A stretch of 64,000 nucleotides of DNA from Actinomycetota bacterium (GCA_005883215.1 VAYS01000030.1:35207-99206), one strand, 5' to 3'. Shown: positions 9,396-17,360, numbered from the stretch's first letter. Numbers and translations are program-made. The notes: generated by a model not told the origin, from the letters alone.

Positions 9396-9599
9396 CTAGC
9401 TGCGGTCGCCCCGTGCTGCCCGCGGCTGGACGGCCGCAGCCCTGCCTGTCGACGAGGACCGAGACCTGAGGTTACTCAGGCGCTCCCAGCCCGAGTCCCG
9501 GTGCCTGGACATCGTCATCGCCGGGTCGCGGCTAGCCGCCGGGGAGATCCCTCCGTGGCTGCTCAACCGCCTTACCTCGTTGACCCTGGGCGTGACCAT
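9396..9599 (-). CDS. Small basic protein behind an ECF sigma gene, leaderless start
   Basis: 67 aa, Arg/Ser-rich. The ATG at 9599 lies 8 bases after the second hexamer of a CGTCAC-type promoter and has no Shine-Dalgarno sequence. A segment WERLSNLRS loosely recalls the VERLRNLTW / VGRLRTLDW segments of the small proteins at 13402 and 10983. It lies just downstream of the ECF gene at 9638. It could be a small regulator of that sigma factor; this is a guess from position. Confidence 0.45.
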   Translation of the reverse strand: MVTPRVNEVRRLSSHGGISPAASRDPAMTMSRHRDSGWERLSNLRSRSSSTGRAAAVQPRAARGDRS

Positions 9600-9607
9600 C
9601 ACCCAGA

Positions 9608-9635
9608 ACAACGGCCCAGGCGCCCGTTCTGTGAC
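9608..9635 (-). promoter_or_regulatory. CGTCAC-type promoter immediately after the ECF gene
   Basis: Minus strand GTCACA (9635-9630), 16-base spacer, CGTTGT (9613-9608). The first 17 bases, GTCACAGAACGGGCGCC, are identical to those of the promoter at 11042. Confidence 0.7.
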
Positions 9636-9637
9636 GC

Positions 9638-10627
9638 TCAGGCGGCGAGCGGAAGCGCGGGCCGCGGCGCGCGCAGCAGCCGGGCGTAGCAGGGCGCCTG
9701 GCGCATCGGGACGCGCACCGGCGCAACCTCGGGCCGGTGGCCGAGGGCGATCAGGCGCTCGCGCAGGAAGCTGAGCGCTCGCTGCTGCAGCTGCCGGACG
9801 GCCTCGGGAGAGCGGCCGAGGACCTCGGCGACCTCCGGGGCGCTGAGGCCCATCATGAAGCGCAGGAGGATGACCTGGCGCTGGACGAGGGTGAGCCGCC
9901 CGACGAGGAACAGGAGGTCCTCGTCGGTCAGCCACGCCGGCATCTCGGCGCTCTGGCTCTCCTCGCCCGCCCCGCGGCGCCGGTCGAGCTCGTCGGGGTC
10001 CTCGACCTCGACCCGGCTGTGCTTGGCGAGGTGCTTGATCGAATAGTTGCGCACGATCCGAAACAGCCACGCCCGGAAGGGGACGGCGCGCAGCTCGTAG
10101 CGCGGCAGCGCCTCCATCGCCTGCAGGAAGACCTGCTGCGTTGCGTCCTCGGCTTCGTGGCTGTCGGCGAGAACCATGCGCAGATACGCGTAGACGCGGT
10201 CGAAGTAGCGCCGGTAGATGTCGGCGAACAGCTCGCGCTCGCCGGCCTGCCAGCGGGTCACCATCCGACCAGTGTCGGCATCCTCGAGGAAGTCCAGCCC
10301 CGGCTCGAGGCGCTCGGCGAACACGAGGTCGTCTTGGAGCAGCCGCGCCGCGCGCGGCAGAACGGCCGGGGGCGCCACCGGGACAAGCGTCGCTCGCCGC
10401 TCGGTCACTCGGCGACCGGGGAGATGACGGATGCGCCGGCGCTCGCAGGCGGGCACCATGCACAGCGGGTCCTTGGCGGGCCACGGCTTGTTGCGCCGCT
10501 CGCCGGTCGCGCGGCGGTCGCGCCGTCGGCGCTCCGCGACCACCTCGACCTGGTGCTCGCCTGCGTAGCGGCGCATCGCGCGCTCGGCTTTCGCCGCCAG
10601 GTCGCGCGGAGCGATGCAGTAGATCAT
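9638..10627 (-). CDS. ECF sigma factor with a novel N-terminal extension
   Basis: 329 aa; ordinary ECF sigma factors are about 180-200 aa. Residues 1-130 form an extension starting MIYCIAPRDLAAKAERAMRRY and containing a very basic motif RRRRDRRATGERR (33-45). Sigma region 2 lies at about 133-200 (LFADIYRRYFDRVYAYLRM, DATQQVFLQ, PFRAWLFRIVRN) and region 4 at about 240-292 (LTLVQRQVILLRFMMGLSAPEVAEVLGRSPEAVRQL). It lies 50 bases behind the small gene 10678-10983 and is probably co-transcribed with it from the CGTCAC-type promoter at 11042. If this sigma reads that motif, it is autoregulated. A paralog with the same extension is at 12140. Confidence 0.9.
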   Translation of the reverse strand: MIYCIAPRDLAAKAERAMRRYAGEHQVEVVAERRRRDRRATGERRNKPWPAKDPLCMVPACERRRIRHLPGRRVTERRATLVPVAPPAVLPRAARLLQDDLVFAERLEPGLDFLEDADTGRMVTRWQAGERELFADIYRRYFDRVYAYLRMVLADSHEAEDATQQVFLQAMEALPRYELRAVPFRAWLFRIVRNYSIKHLAKHSRVEVEDPDELDRRRGAGEESQSAEMPAWLTDEDLLFLVGRLTLVQRQVILLRFMMGLSAPEVAEVLGRSPEAVRQLQQRALSFLRERLIALGHRPEVAPVRVPMRQAPCYARLLRAPRPALPLAA

Positions 10628-10677
10628 TTGAACCCGGTCCCTCCCCTCAGATGGGTTCTAGCGATGACTCCGCACGG

Positions 10678-10983
10678 TCAAGCCAGCGACAGCCCAGTGC
10701 GGTAGGTCGGACGCCGGGCCCAGCCCTGCGCGACCGCGAGTCGGCCGGGCGTGGCGCAGCGGCTGAACTCGTAGCGCTCGCCGACTCTCCCCACTGTCCG
10801 CGACTTGCTCTCGACGGCCGGCGACTCGGTGCCATTGACGCTACTGACGTGTGAGGCGATCCGTTCCCAGCACCGCTCACGGGCGCCTTCGGGGACCTCG
10901 GCCCAGTCGAGCGTGCGCAGCCGGCCGACGAGTGGGTCGTCGTCGGAGGAGAACCACTGCGTATCTGGTGTGGCCACGCTCAT
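10678..10983 (-). CDS. Small acidic protein upstream of the ECF gene, possible anti-sigma or partner
   Basis: 101 aa. Begins MSVATPDTQWFSSDDDPLVGRLRTLDWAEVP, then ARERCWERIASHV. The motif PLV-RLR-L-W-EVP is shared with the small protein at 13402. It has no TM helix and no zinc-binding HxxxCxxC pattern, so it is not a classical ZAS anti-sigma factor. AGGGG 8 bases before the ATG supports the start. It sits between the two ECF genes and precedes the second by 50 bases. A role as a sigma partner is inferred from position only. Confidence 0.7.
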   Translation of the reverse strand: MSVATPDTQWFSSDDDPLVGRLRTLDWAEVPEGARERCWERIASHVSSVNGTESPAVESKSRTVGRVGERYEFSRCATPGRLAVAQGWARRPTYRTGLSLA

Positions 10984-11014
10984 GGGGTACCCCTGTTCCT
11001 GGCTTTCATTGATG

Positions 11015-11042
11015 AGAACACGCGAGGCGCCCGTTCTGTGAC
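11015..11042 (-). promoter_or_regulatory. CGTCAC-type promoter for small gene plus ECF sigma gene
   Basis: Minus strand GTCACA (11042-11037), 16-base spacer, TGTTCT (11020-11015). The ATG of the next gene is 32 bases on. Confidence 0.7.
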
Positions 11043-11099
11043 TGCGGACTGGTCGGGGTTCCGGCGCTCTCTGGCGCCGCCGGCAACGATCGTCTTCCG

Positions 11100-12140
11100 T
11101 CAATGTCTCAGCGCGAGTCGGCGGGCGTTCATGACGGGCGCTTGGGAGCGCAGGCGGGTCGAGGGCTCGCGCGGGATGCGGCGCCGCCCGGGGCTCACCG
11201 AGGCGCCCGCACGCGTTTCCTTGGCCGATTCGAGTTTGGCGCCCGCTTCGCCGGGGTTGTCGCCGTTGGGCTCTCGCAGCCGTTCCCGCAGGAACCTCAT
11301 CGCCCGCTGGTGCAGCTGCCGCACGGCCTCGGGCGAGCGTTCGAGGATCTCCGCGATCTCCGGGCTGCGCAGGTCCATCATGTAGCGCAGCACGATGACC
11401 TGCCGCTGCCCCAGGGGCAGGTCCTCGATCATCGCCACCAGCGTCCGGTCGTCGAGCCAGTCCAGCGAGTCCGGGCGCGCGCTCTCCTCGTCGGCGCGCC
11501 GGACCAGCTCCTCCGGCGCCTCGACGGTCAGCCGCTGCCGCTGGCGCAGCCGGTTGATGCCGGTGTTGCGCACGATCCGGAACAGCCATCCCCGGAACGG
11601 GCTTGCGCGCCGCTCATAGCGCGGCAGCGCCTCGAGCACCCGGATGAACACGTCTTGCGCCGCGTCCTCCGCCTCGTGGGCGTCGTGCAGCGTGATCTTC
11701 AGGTATGCGTAGACGCGGTCGAAGTAGCGCATGTAGAGCTGGCCGAAGAGGTCCTTCTCGCCCGCCTGCAGGCGCACGACGAGGCGGGCGGTGTCGACGT
11801 CCTCGAGCTCGACCGTCGAGGGCTCGAGTCGCTCGACGAAGGCGATCGCGGCGCGGTACTCCTCCGCTCGGGCGGGGAGCGCGGGGATCTCGGCGGGAAC
11901 GACCGCCGCGCGCCGGTCTGCCACCCGGCGCCCACTGGAGGCGCGGATCGCTCGCCGCTCGTCGGCGATGCCCTCGGCAGCCACGCGCCGCTCGGGCTTC
12001 CGGCGTCGGTCTCGCCGCCGCTGCTCGACGATCACCTCGATGTCCGGCTGGTCGCGGTAGAAGCGGCGCAGTTCGTCGTGCAGCTCGTCGGCCAGCTCCG
12101 ACGGGACCACGCAGTAGATCACGGCCCGTTTCTTTGCCAC
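11100..12140 (-). CDS. ECF sigma factor with the same N-terminal extension (paralog)
   Basis: 346 aa. GTG start at 12140, with GGAG 5 bases upstream. The extension (1-125) begins MAKKRAVIYCVVPSELADEL and has QRRRDRRRKPERR at 40-52 and a second basic patch SGRRVADRR, lining up with the paralog at 10627. Region 2 is at about 130-200 (LFGQLYMRYFDRVYAYLKI, DAAQDVFIRV) and region 4 at about 235-290 (LPLGQRQVIVLRYMMDLRSPEIAEILERSPEAVRQL). A Pro/Arg-rich tail of about 55 residues follows. Upstream at 12219-12224 (minus strand) TATACT could be a housekeeping -10 box. No CGTCAC motif lies in front, so this copy may be the upstream regulator and the other the amplified one (inference). Confidence 0.9.
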   Translation of the reverse strand: MAKKRAVIYCVVPSELADELHDELRRFYRDQPDIEVIVEQRRRDRRRKPERRVAAEGIADERRAIRASSGRRVADRRAAVVPAEIPALPARAEEYRAAIAFVERLEPSTVELEDVDTARLVVRLQAGEKDLFGQLYMRYFDRVYAYLKITLHDAHEAEDAAQDVFIRVLEALPRYERRASPFRGWLFRIVRNTGINRLRQRQRLTVEAPEELVRRADEESARPDSLDWLDDRTLVAMIEDLPLGQRQVIVLRYMMDLRSPEIAEILERSPEAVRQLHQRAMRFLRERLREPNGDNPGEAGAKLESAKETRAGASVSPGRRRIPREPSTRLRSQAPVMNARRLALRH

Positions 12141-12276
12141 GCCCTCTCCGTCTCCCGAGATCGTGTCCCCTTCAGGCGAGCCTGGGCATCGACGCCTGGT
12201 CCCCACCTGCCACAGATCGCGCGAGTATACAGAGCGGTCAGGGTTTTTCCAGTAACAACCCTCTGGCGCCGGCGCC

Positions 12277-12305
12277 GTCACGGGGACGCCGTGCCGAGGG
12301 GTTCT
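12277..12305 (+). promoter_or_regulatory. CGTCAC-type promoter, 17-base spacer
   Basis: GTCACG 12277-12282, spacer of 17, GGTTCT 12300-12305. The ATG of the CAP gene is at 12328. Confidence 0.55.
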
Positions 12306-12327
12306 CCTTCTGGTACGGCTGGCCGGT

Positions 12328-13305
12328 ATGGACCTCATCGCCATTCTCCGCGCAAACCGGGCGTTTGTCGCCGCGGCGACGCTCGCCCTCGGCGTGCTGG
12401 CGGGCGGCGCCCAAGCCGATCCAGCGGCGGCGTCGCCGGTCGACGCCGGATCCGAATGCGCGGACGCCGACCTCGCGCCCAGCGCCGAGACCCTCGGCCG
12501 CGTGGGGGCCTCGATGCTCTGCCCGATCGACGCCCAACGGACCCAGCGGGCCCTGCCCGGGCTCGTCCGGAGCCCGCGCCTTGACAGCAGCTCTGCCTTC
12601 CAGAGCGCGGACATGGTCCGCTACCGCTTCTTCGCCCACGAGGCCGCCGGTCATCCGACGCTGCTCCAGCGCGTCCTGTGGAGCGGCTACTTCGCCTACT
12701 CGGCCACCGGGCTGTACGCCGAGAACATCGGCACCGCCCCGCGGGCCACGGCGACGGCGAGGGCCCTGGTGAACGCCTGGATGGCCTCGCCCGACCACCG
12801 CACCAACATCCTCGACGCCCGCCTGACCGAGGTCGGCTTGGGAGCCCCGCTCGCCGGCGCGGACCCCGCCTTCTATCCCGATACCCCGGCGGCGGTGTAC
12901 ACGACCGACTTCGGTCGCCGCCAAGGGGCTTTGCCAGCCGGAGGCCCGTGCCTCCGTGTCCGCCCGATCGTCCCGGTGGCTCCGGTGACGCCGCCGCGCA
13001 TCGATACTGCTCGGGCAAGCAGGCGCGTCGCTCTCGCCCGCACTGAAGCCGTGGCCGGCGCCGAAGTCGTCCCTTCCGTCGTCGGGCCCCGTCAGCCGCT
13101 GAGCCGCCCGTCCCTCGGCCCCGCTGTCAACTACGCCGCGCGCGCTCCCGGGCCAGCTGGACGCAGCCTCGCTCCCTGGCCTGCCGTGCCCGGCCGCGCG
13201 CCGCGCGCTCGGCGCCGGCGTCGCGTTGGCCGTCGAGCGCGCCCAGCTCGCGCAGCCTCTGAAGCGAGCGCTCGCGCACGTGGGGCGGGACCTCTGGCCA
13301 TGTGA
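12328..13305 (+). CDS. Secreted CAP-domain protein (paralog)
   Basis: Up to 325 aa. Signal peptide near residues 1-30 (FVAAATLALGVLAGGAQA). The CAP domain is at about 55-200: SSAFQSADMVRYRFFAHEAAGHPTLL, YAENIGTAPRATA, WMASPDHRTNI, YTTDFGRR. It matches the CAP protein at 8697 almost block for block. The last 100 residues become Pro/Ala/Arg-rich and lie opposite a minus-strand frame (13127-13402) that looks like a real gene. The true end of the CAP protein, or whether the two genes overlap, is uncertain. Duplicate CAP genes flank the sigma cluster. Confidence 0.85.
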   Translation: MDLIAILRANRAFVAAATLALGVLAGGAQADPAAASPVDAGSECADADLAPSAETLGRVGASMLCPIDAQRTQRALPGLVRSPRLDSSSAFQSADMVRYRFFAHEAAGHPTLLQRVLWSGYFAYSATGLYAENIGTAPRATATARALVNAWMASPDHRTNILDARLTEVGLGAPLAGADPAFYPDTPAAVYTTDFGRRQGALPAGGPCLRVRPIVPVAPVTPPRIDTARASRRVALARTEAVAGAEVVPSVVGPRQPLSRPSLGPAVNYAARAPGPAGRSLAPWPAVPGRAPRARRRRRVGRRARPARAASEASARARGAGPLAM

Positions 13306-13402
13306 GGTTTCGTAGGCGCTCGACGAGCGGCCCCCACTCTTCGTCTTTGAGGTCCTCCTCCGGCGAAAAGTCGAACTCGCGTCTGTGGCTCGCGTCGGCC
13401 AT
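13127..13402 (-). CDS. Small protein related to the 10983 protein
   Basis: 91 aa. MADASHRREFDFSPEEDLKDEEW, then GPLVERLRNLTWPEVPPHVRERSLQRL, which parallels DPLVGRLRTLDWAEVPEGARERCWERI of the 10983 protein. The C-terminal part is Arg/Ala-rich. It overlaps the 3' end of the CAP gene on the other strand by about 180 bases. The shared motif makes this frame more likely real than a shadow. Function unknown. Confidence 0.6.
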   Translation of the reverse strand: MADASHRREFDFSPEEDLKDEEWGPLVERLRNLTWPEVPPHVRERSLQRLRELGALDGQRDAGAERAARGRARQARERGCVQLARERARRS

Positions 13403-13603
13403 TGGCCGCGCATACCCTCGACAAACGGATCGCAAACGACCGCGGCGGACCCCCAATTGCCGGCGCCTCCTATGCTCCAAAATCGCCGAGTGCGAGTTCG
13501 ACCACTGGGCGCGATTATTCGGGTGAAACTCGGTCTGATGCCCGGGCCGCCGATTGTTCCCGAGCTGACACTCAACGCGCCGGGATCGACGCCGTAGGGC
13601 GCC

Positions 13604-14887
13604 TCAGGCGGCTTCTGGCCGCTGGACCCGGTCTCCCGGCGCCGACGACCCGCTCGCCGCCCGGAAGGCCTCGGTTGCGTCCTCGTCCGGGGGCGTAAGG
13701 GCCGCCCAGCGCTCGAAGGCCGGGCGAGCCGGCCCGGGAAACCCGTCGCGCGTGTTGAAGTCACCGCATAGTCCGGTCTTGCGGCCGCTGGTCGCCAGGT
13801 CGTGAACTCCGTGTTGGGTCCAGATCGGAATGTCTGGGCACCGCGCCATGAGCCCGAAGTTGGCCTCGATCAGGTCGGCTTGCATCCCCTCGGCCCGGGC
13901 CAGTGCGCTGTCGTCGCCCGGCGTCCCCAGCGCGAAGCCCCCCTCGGTGAGCCAGATCCAGCGGTGCGGGTCCCCCGCCCAGCTGTGGCGACGCAGCAGC
14001 TCGCGCAGCTTGTCCACGCGGTCGCTCGAGCGTGCGCGGACGTCGGCGTAGTTGTGGTGCGACCAGCCGACGTAGTGGCGGGGCCGCCAGCGACTGAGCT
14101 CCCGCAGGACGGACTCGCAGAAGACCGCGTAGTGCGTGCCGCGGGGGGTGGCCGAATCGTCGGTCCAGTCGACCGCGTCCGAGGTTCCCGGCCCTAGCAG
14201 CGCCGGCCCCCCCGTCTCGCGGGCGACCTGTTCGGCCGTGGCGATCATCTCGGCGACGGCGGCTCCCACCCCCTCTTGGGGTTGATAGCGGACGTTGGGC
14301 TCGTCGCAGATCTCGAGCGCGGTCAGGCGGGCGCCGAGCGGGTTGCCGGCATAGGGGTCATAGCCGACCGTATCCTCTCCGGGTGCGGGTTCGTGGGGCC
14401 CGCCCGGGTTACGCGCCGCCCCGCTCCGATAGCGGGCGCACAGATGTCCGACGAACCACGCCCAGGGCCCGTCTGTAGAGCAGTCCTCGGGCAGCGGTGA
14501 CTCGGGCGCATGACCGAACGGGACGGTCGCGGTCGGACCGGCCGCCGCCCACCAGGGCGTCGAGCATTCGACGGTCAGGATCGTCGCCACGCCGTCGGCG
14601 TTGGCGGCGGCGATCTGGCGATCCAGGTTCGCCAGGGCGGTGGGTGGCGAGGAGGAGCCCGGCGATGGGTCGTGCATCTCGGCCGCGTTTAGCTGATGCC
14701 ACGACTGCTCCCAGCACGTCGGAGGGCTCACCCTGGCCTGAAGCGCAGACCACGAGACCCAGAGCTTGACCCAGCTCGTCTTACTGAGGCTGAGGTACTC
14801 CCGGTTGCCGGAGTGCTGGTAGTCGTGGGGGTGGCCCGCGTAGAGCAGGGGCGCCGAGCTCGACAGCGATATGCACTTGCTCAGCAT
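13604..14887 (-). CDS. Glycoside hydrolase clan A-like protein (cellulase/arabinosidase type)
   Basis: 427 aa from ATG 14887; GTG 14896 is also possible. TIM-barrel glycosidase marks: a strand with WVKLWVSWSAL, then LEICDEPNV where clan A enzymes have NEP (acid/base Glu), and WIWLTEGGF carrying the likely nucleophile Glu. Asn just before the acid/base Glu is normally strictly conserved; here it is Asp, so activity may be altered. No clear signal peptide is seen in this frame. A CGTCAC-type promoter is 55 bases upstream. A 17-codon frame beginning exactly at the expected transcript start (14934) ends at TGA overlapping this ATG. Confidence 0.65.
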   Translation of the reverse strand: MLSKCISLSSSAPLLYAGHPHDYQHSGNREYLSLSKTSWVKLWVSWSALQARVSPPTCWEQSWHQLNAAEMHDPSPGSSSPPTALANLDRQIAAANADGVATILTVECSTPWWAAAGPTATVPFGHAPESPLPEDCSTDGPWAWFVGHLCARYRSGAARNPGGPHEPAPGEDTVGYDPYAGNPLGARLTALEICDEPNVRYQPQEGVGAAVAEMIATAEQVARETGGPALLGPGTSDAVDWTDDSATPRGTHYAVFCESVLRELSRWRPRHYVGWSHHNYADVRARSSDRVDKLRELLRRHSWAGDPHRWIWLTEGGFALGTPGDDSALARAEGMQADLIEANFGLMARCPDIPIWTQHGVHDLATSGRKTGLCGDFNTRDGFPGPARPAFERWAALTPPDEDATEAFRAASGSSAPGDRVQRPEAA

Positions 14888-14941
14888 CCGTCCCACCGAC
14901 CGCTCACGCGTCGTGTCTGGCCCGCAGTGATCATCCGGGCT

Positions 14942-14969
14942 AGAACGCGCCGCGCGGCGCGAGTGTGAC
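14942..14969 (-). promoter_or_regulatory. CGTCAC-type promoter of the glycosidase gene
   Basis: Minus strand GTCACA (14969-14964), 16-base spacer, CGTTCT (14947-14942): the full consensus. An ATG follows 7 bases later at 14934 and opens a 17-codon frame. Confidence 0.7.
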
Positions 14970-15030
14970 GCTTGCGGCCCGGCAACCGGTGGGCGGAGAG
15001 GGAGACGGCGCTTGCGCGGACAAAGCTGGC

Positions 15031-15058
15031 GTCACACTCCGGGGCCGAGCCGGGTTAA
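15031..15058 (+). promoter_or_regulatory. CGTCAC-type motif, divergent, no clear gene
   Basis: GTCACA 15031-15036, 16-base spacer, GGTTAA 15053-15058. The second hexamer is less perfect. It points into a stretch with only a 25-codon frame before convergent genes. Confidence 0.45.
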
Positions 15059-15063
15059 TCGGG

Positions 15064-15141
15064 ATGACGGTACGTCGCGGACCAGACTCATCGGTTCCGT
15101 TCCAATCGCGTCAGTCAGCGATGGAGCCGTCAAGCGGCTAG
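15064..15141 (+). CDS. Possible leaderless small ORF (25 aa)
   Basis: ATG 5 bases after the second hexamer of the motif at 15031; frame MTVRRGPDSSVPFQSRQSAM and five more residues, stop at 15141. There is nothing else to support it. The rest of the gap 14888-15332 holds two divergent CGTCAC motifs and nothing else I recognise. Confidence 0.2.
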   Translation: MTVRRGPDSSVPFQSRQSAMEPSSG

Positions 15142-15332
15142 GCGCTCGGGCCTCCAGTCCCTCCCCCGTGCGCAGTGTGCTGTGGGAGTGTCGTCCCGCC
15201 CTCTAGGCCTCCCACAGCCAGCCGCTGCGCCTGCGAAGCTCGCGGCGCCGACCCGGCGGAGGGGACCGCCGCGGCCGTCGCCGAGAAGCCCCTTCTGCCG
15301 GCCAGCGGGCCCCCTTGAGGCGCTGGGGGCGC

Positions 15333-16859
15333 CTAGCCCAGCAGGGCTTTCTTGATCGCGTCCGGCTCGGTGAAGATCTGGTCGAGGCTGCCGGTGCCGG
15401 TCGTATAGCCGTACTGCTCGGCCAGCTGCTCCAGCGCCGCGAGGTCGCTGGCGTGCGTCTGGGCGTTGTCCTGGACGAGGTCCCCGCCGCCGACCGAGCA
15501 GGGCCGCGAGGCGATGTACTCGGGGTCGGGGAGGTCGGGGACGTTGAAGTTCGGGTTGGCGAAGTCCATCGCGTCCCCGATGTTGCTGGCGTTGGCGTCG
15601 CGGGTGGTGAGGTCGCCCAGCCCGAACCGGTAGGTGATCAGCTTGATGATCGACTCGAACCCGCACTGCTGGTGGCTGACGTTGGCGCGCGTGGCGTAGG
15701 GCGAGACGACCACCGCGGGGATGCGAAAGCCCATCTGTCCGAAGTCCTGGCTGAGGTTGCTGCTCTGGCGGACGTCGGGCACGCTGGGTGGGCGCACGTG
15801 GTCGAAGAAGCCCCCCCACTCGTCGTAGACGATGAACAGCGCGCCGCGGTTCCAGTTGGGTGAGCTCATGAACGCGTGAACGACGTCGGACATGAACGCC
15901 TGGCCCAGGCGTACGTCGCCGAGCGGGTGCTCGTCGGCCGAGTTGCCGTCGCCGCCGCCGCCGTCGCGGAACGGCGGATCGACGAAGGCCAGGCTGGGCA
16001 GGGTGCCCGAGGCGCAGGCGGCGAAGTACTCGGAGACGTTGTGGGTCCAGGGCACGCCGCGCGGCCCCCACACGGCCGAGAACGGCAGGTCGGACTGGTA
16101 GTAGCGCGCGTCGATCCCCGCGGCGATGTTGCCGGGGGTGTTGATGAGGTCGAACACGTTCTTCCACTGGTTGCCCCCGGTGGAGACCGGCGGCGTGTTG
16201 TCGGTGATCCCGCCCGACTGCGCCGACCACATGTAGTAGCGGTTGGGCCAGGTCGGGCCCAGCAGCGAGCAGAAGAAGTTGTCAAACAGCGTGAACGTCG
16301 TGCCCGCGGGGTGGATGAAGCCCAGGTCGCCCTGGTTGTAGTAGGTCAGCGCGAACTGGTCGTTGCTGCCCTCCAGGAAGCCGTCGGGCTCGACGGTCGG
16401 GTTAGACGCCGAGCTGCCCAGCTGCGCGCGGCCGCCGTCCCACGAGTGGTCGGGGTCGGGGTGCCCGCACCCCTGCCACTGCGCCGTGCCCAGGGTCGAG
16501 GCGGGCTCGGTGGGAACGAGCGCGTTGCCGTTCTGGGGATCGGGATAGGAGCGCGTCTGGGTGGCGTTGGCCAGCGTCGAGTACCAGCCGAAGTAGTGGT
16601 CAAACGAGCGGTTCTCCATCATCAGGACGACGATGTGGTCGAGCGGCAGGCTGCTCGGGGGCGGCAGGGCGTAGGCGCTGTTCTTGGCCGCCTCGGCCAG
16701 CAGCAGGTTGGTCGGCAGGCTCGCCGCTGCCGCCACGCCGGCTACGTATGCGGTGCGCTGGAGGAAGTCCCGGCGGCGCAGCGTCCCCTCGGGGTCGACC
16801 GCCATCGCGTACTCCTCGGCCTCCAGCCTCTGCCTTGTCTTCGGGTCGAGTCTGCCCAT
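15333..16859 (-). CDS. Tat-exported phosphoesterase (phospholipase C / acid phosphatase family)
   Basis: 508 aa. Residues about 27-55 form a twin-arginine signal (LRRRDFLQRTAYVAGVAAAAS). The enzyme domain starts LPLDHIVVLMMENRSFDHYFGW, the first metal/nucleophile block of the bacterial phosphoesterase family. Later blocks are LGPTWPNRYYMWSAQ, FIVYDEWGGFFDHVRPP and FRIPAVVVSPYA. The family hydrolyses phospholipids or phosphomonoesters outside the cell. GGGAG 7-11 bases before the ATG supports the start. It is one of three members in this window. A CGTCAC-type promoter is at 16954. Confidence 0.92.
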   Translation of the reverse strand: MGRLDPKTRQRLEAEEYAMAVDPEGTLRRRDFLQRTAYVAGVAAAASLPTNLLLAEAAKNSAYALPPPSSLPLDHIVVLMMENRSFDHYFGWYSTLANATQTRSYPDPQNGNALVPTEPASTLGTAQWQGCGHPDPDHSWDGGRAQLGSSASNPTVEPDGFLEGSNDQFALTYYNQGDLGFIHPAGTTFTLFDNFFCSLLGPTWPNRYYMWSAQSGGITDNTPPVSTGGNQWKNVFDLINTPGNIAAGIDARYYQSDLPFSAVWGPRGVPWTHNVSEYFAACASGTLPSLAFVDPPFRDGGGGDGNSADEHPLGDVRLGQAFMSDVVHAFMSSPNWNRGALFIVYDEWGGFFDHVRPPSVPDVRQSSNLSQDFGQMGFRIPAVVVSPYATRANVSHQQCGFESIIKLITYRFGLGDLTTRDANASNIGDAMDFANPNFNVPDLPDPEYIASRPCSVGGGDLVQDNAQTHASDLAALEQLAEQYGYTTGTGSLDQIFTEPDAIKKALLG

Positions 16860-16926
16860 CTGCGCTCACTCCCTGATCGGTTCGTCCTGTCTCGCCCCCG
16901 CGACGAGGCGTCTTGCCTACGGGATA

Positions 16927-16954
16927 AGAAGTCGCAAGGCGGCGCGAGTGTGAC
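16927..16954 (-). promoter_or_regulatory. CGTCAC-type promoter of the Tat phosphoesterase
   Basis: Minus strand GTCACA (16954-16949), 16-base spacer, ACTTCT (16932-16927). The 12 bases GTCACACTCGCG are shared with the site at 14969. Confidence 0.6.
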
Positions 16955-17045
16955 GCGCAATCTCCGCGCGGGATCCCCGCTTGAGTCTTCGCTCGGTCCC
17001 TCGCCACTCTCAGGCTACATCGCGTTACTCTTCGTCTACAACATC

Positions 17046-17360
17046 ATGTCCGACCTGGACCCTTCGCGACCCCGCGACCACGAGCCTCGGGCCAGCGACT
17101 CGGCTGTAGAGGGCAACTTCGTCTCGGCTGCGCTGGACCACGCGGAGGAGATCCTCGAAGCCGTCATCGAGGAGCGTCTGGACTGGTCGCGCCTGTCGTC
17201 GCTTGGGACCGATCTCGTGCTCCTCTGCTGGTGGCGCGAGCAGGTCCTGAAGAAGCTGGCAACTTCGCGGGGCCACCTTCGTCTCGTGGATGAACGGCCC
17301 CTGCCGCGCACGCCCGAGCGTCGTCCACCCGCAGCTCCCCCGCTACCTCCCGCTGGTTAG
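17046..17360 (+). CDS. Hypothetical protein, 104 aa
   Basis: MSDLDPSRPRDHEPRASDSAVEG, then a helical acidic core (ALDHAEEILEAVIEERLDW, LGTDLVLLCWWREQVLKKL) and a Pro-rich end. Soluble, no signal peptide. No family recognised. No Shine-Dalgarno sequence is obvious. A hairpin CTCCCG-N9-CGGGAG lies about 20 bases after the stop. Confidence 0.5.
   Translation: MSDLDPSRPRDHEPRASDSAVEGNFVSAALDHAEEILEAVIEERLDWSRLSSLGTDLVLLCWWREQVLKKLATSRGHLRLVDERPLPRTPERRPPAAPPLPPAG

Noticed and set aside
15876..17360. 494-codon plus-strand frame reaching into the 17046 gene
   Set aside because: Most of it is antisense to the Tat phosphoesterase; only the part from ATG 17046 lies outside and is kept as a separate gene.
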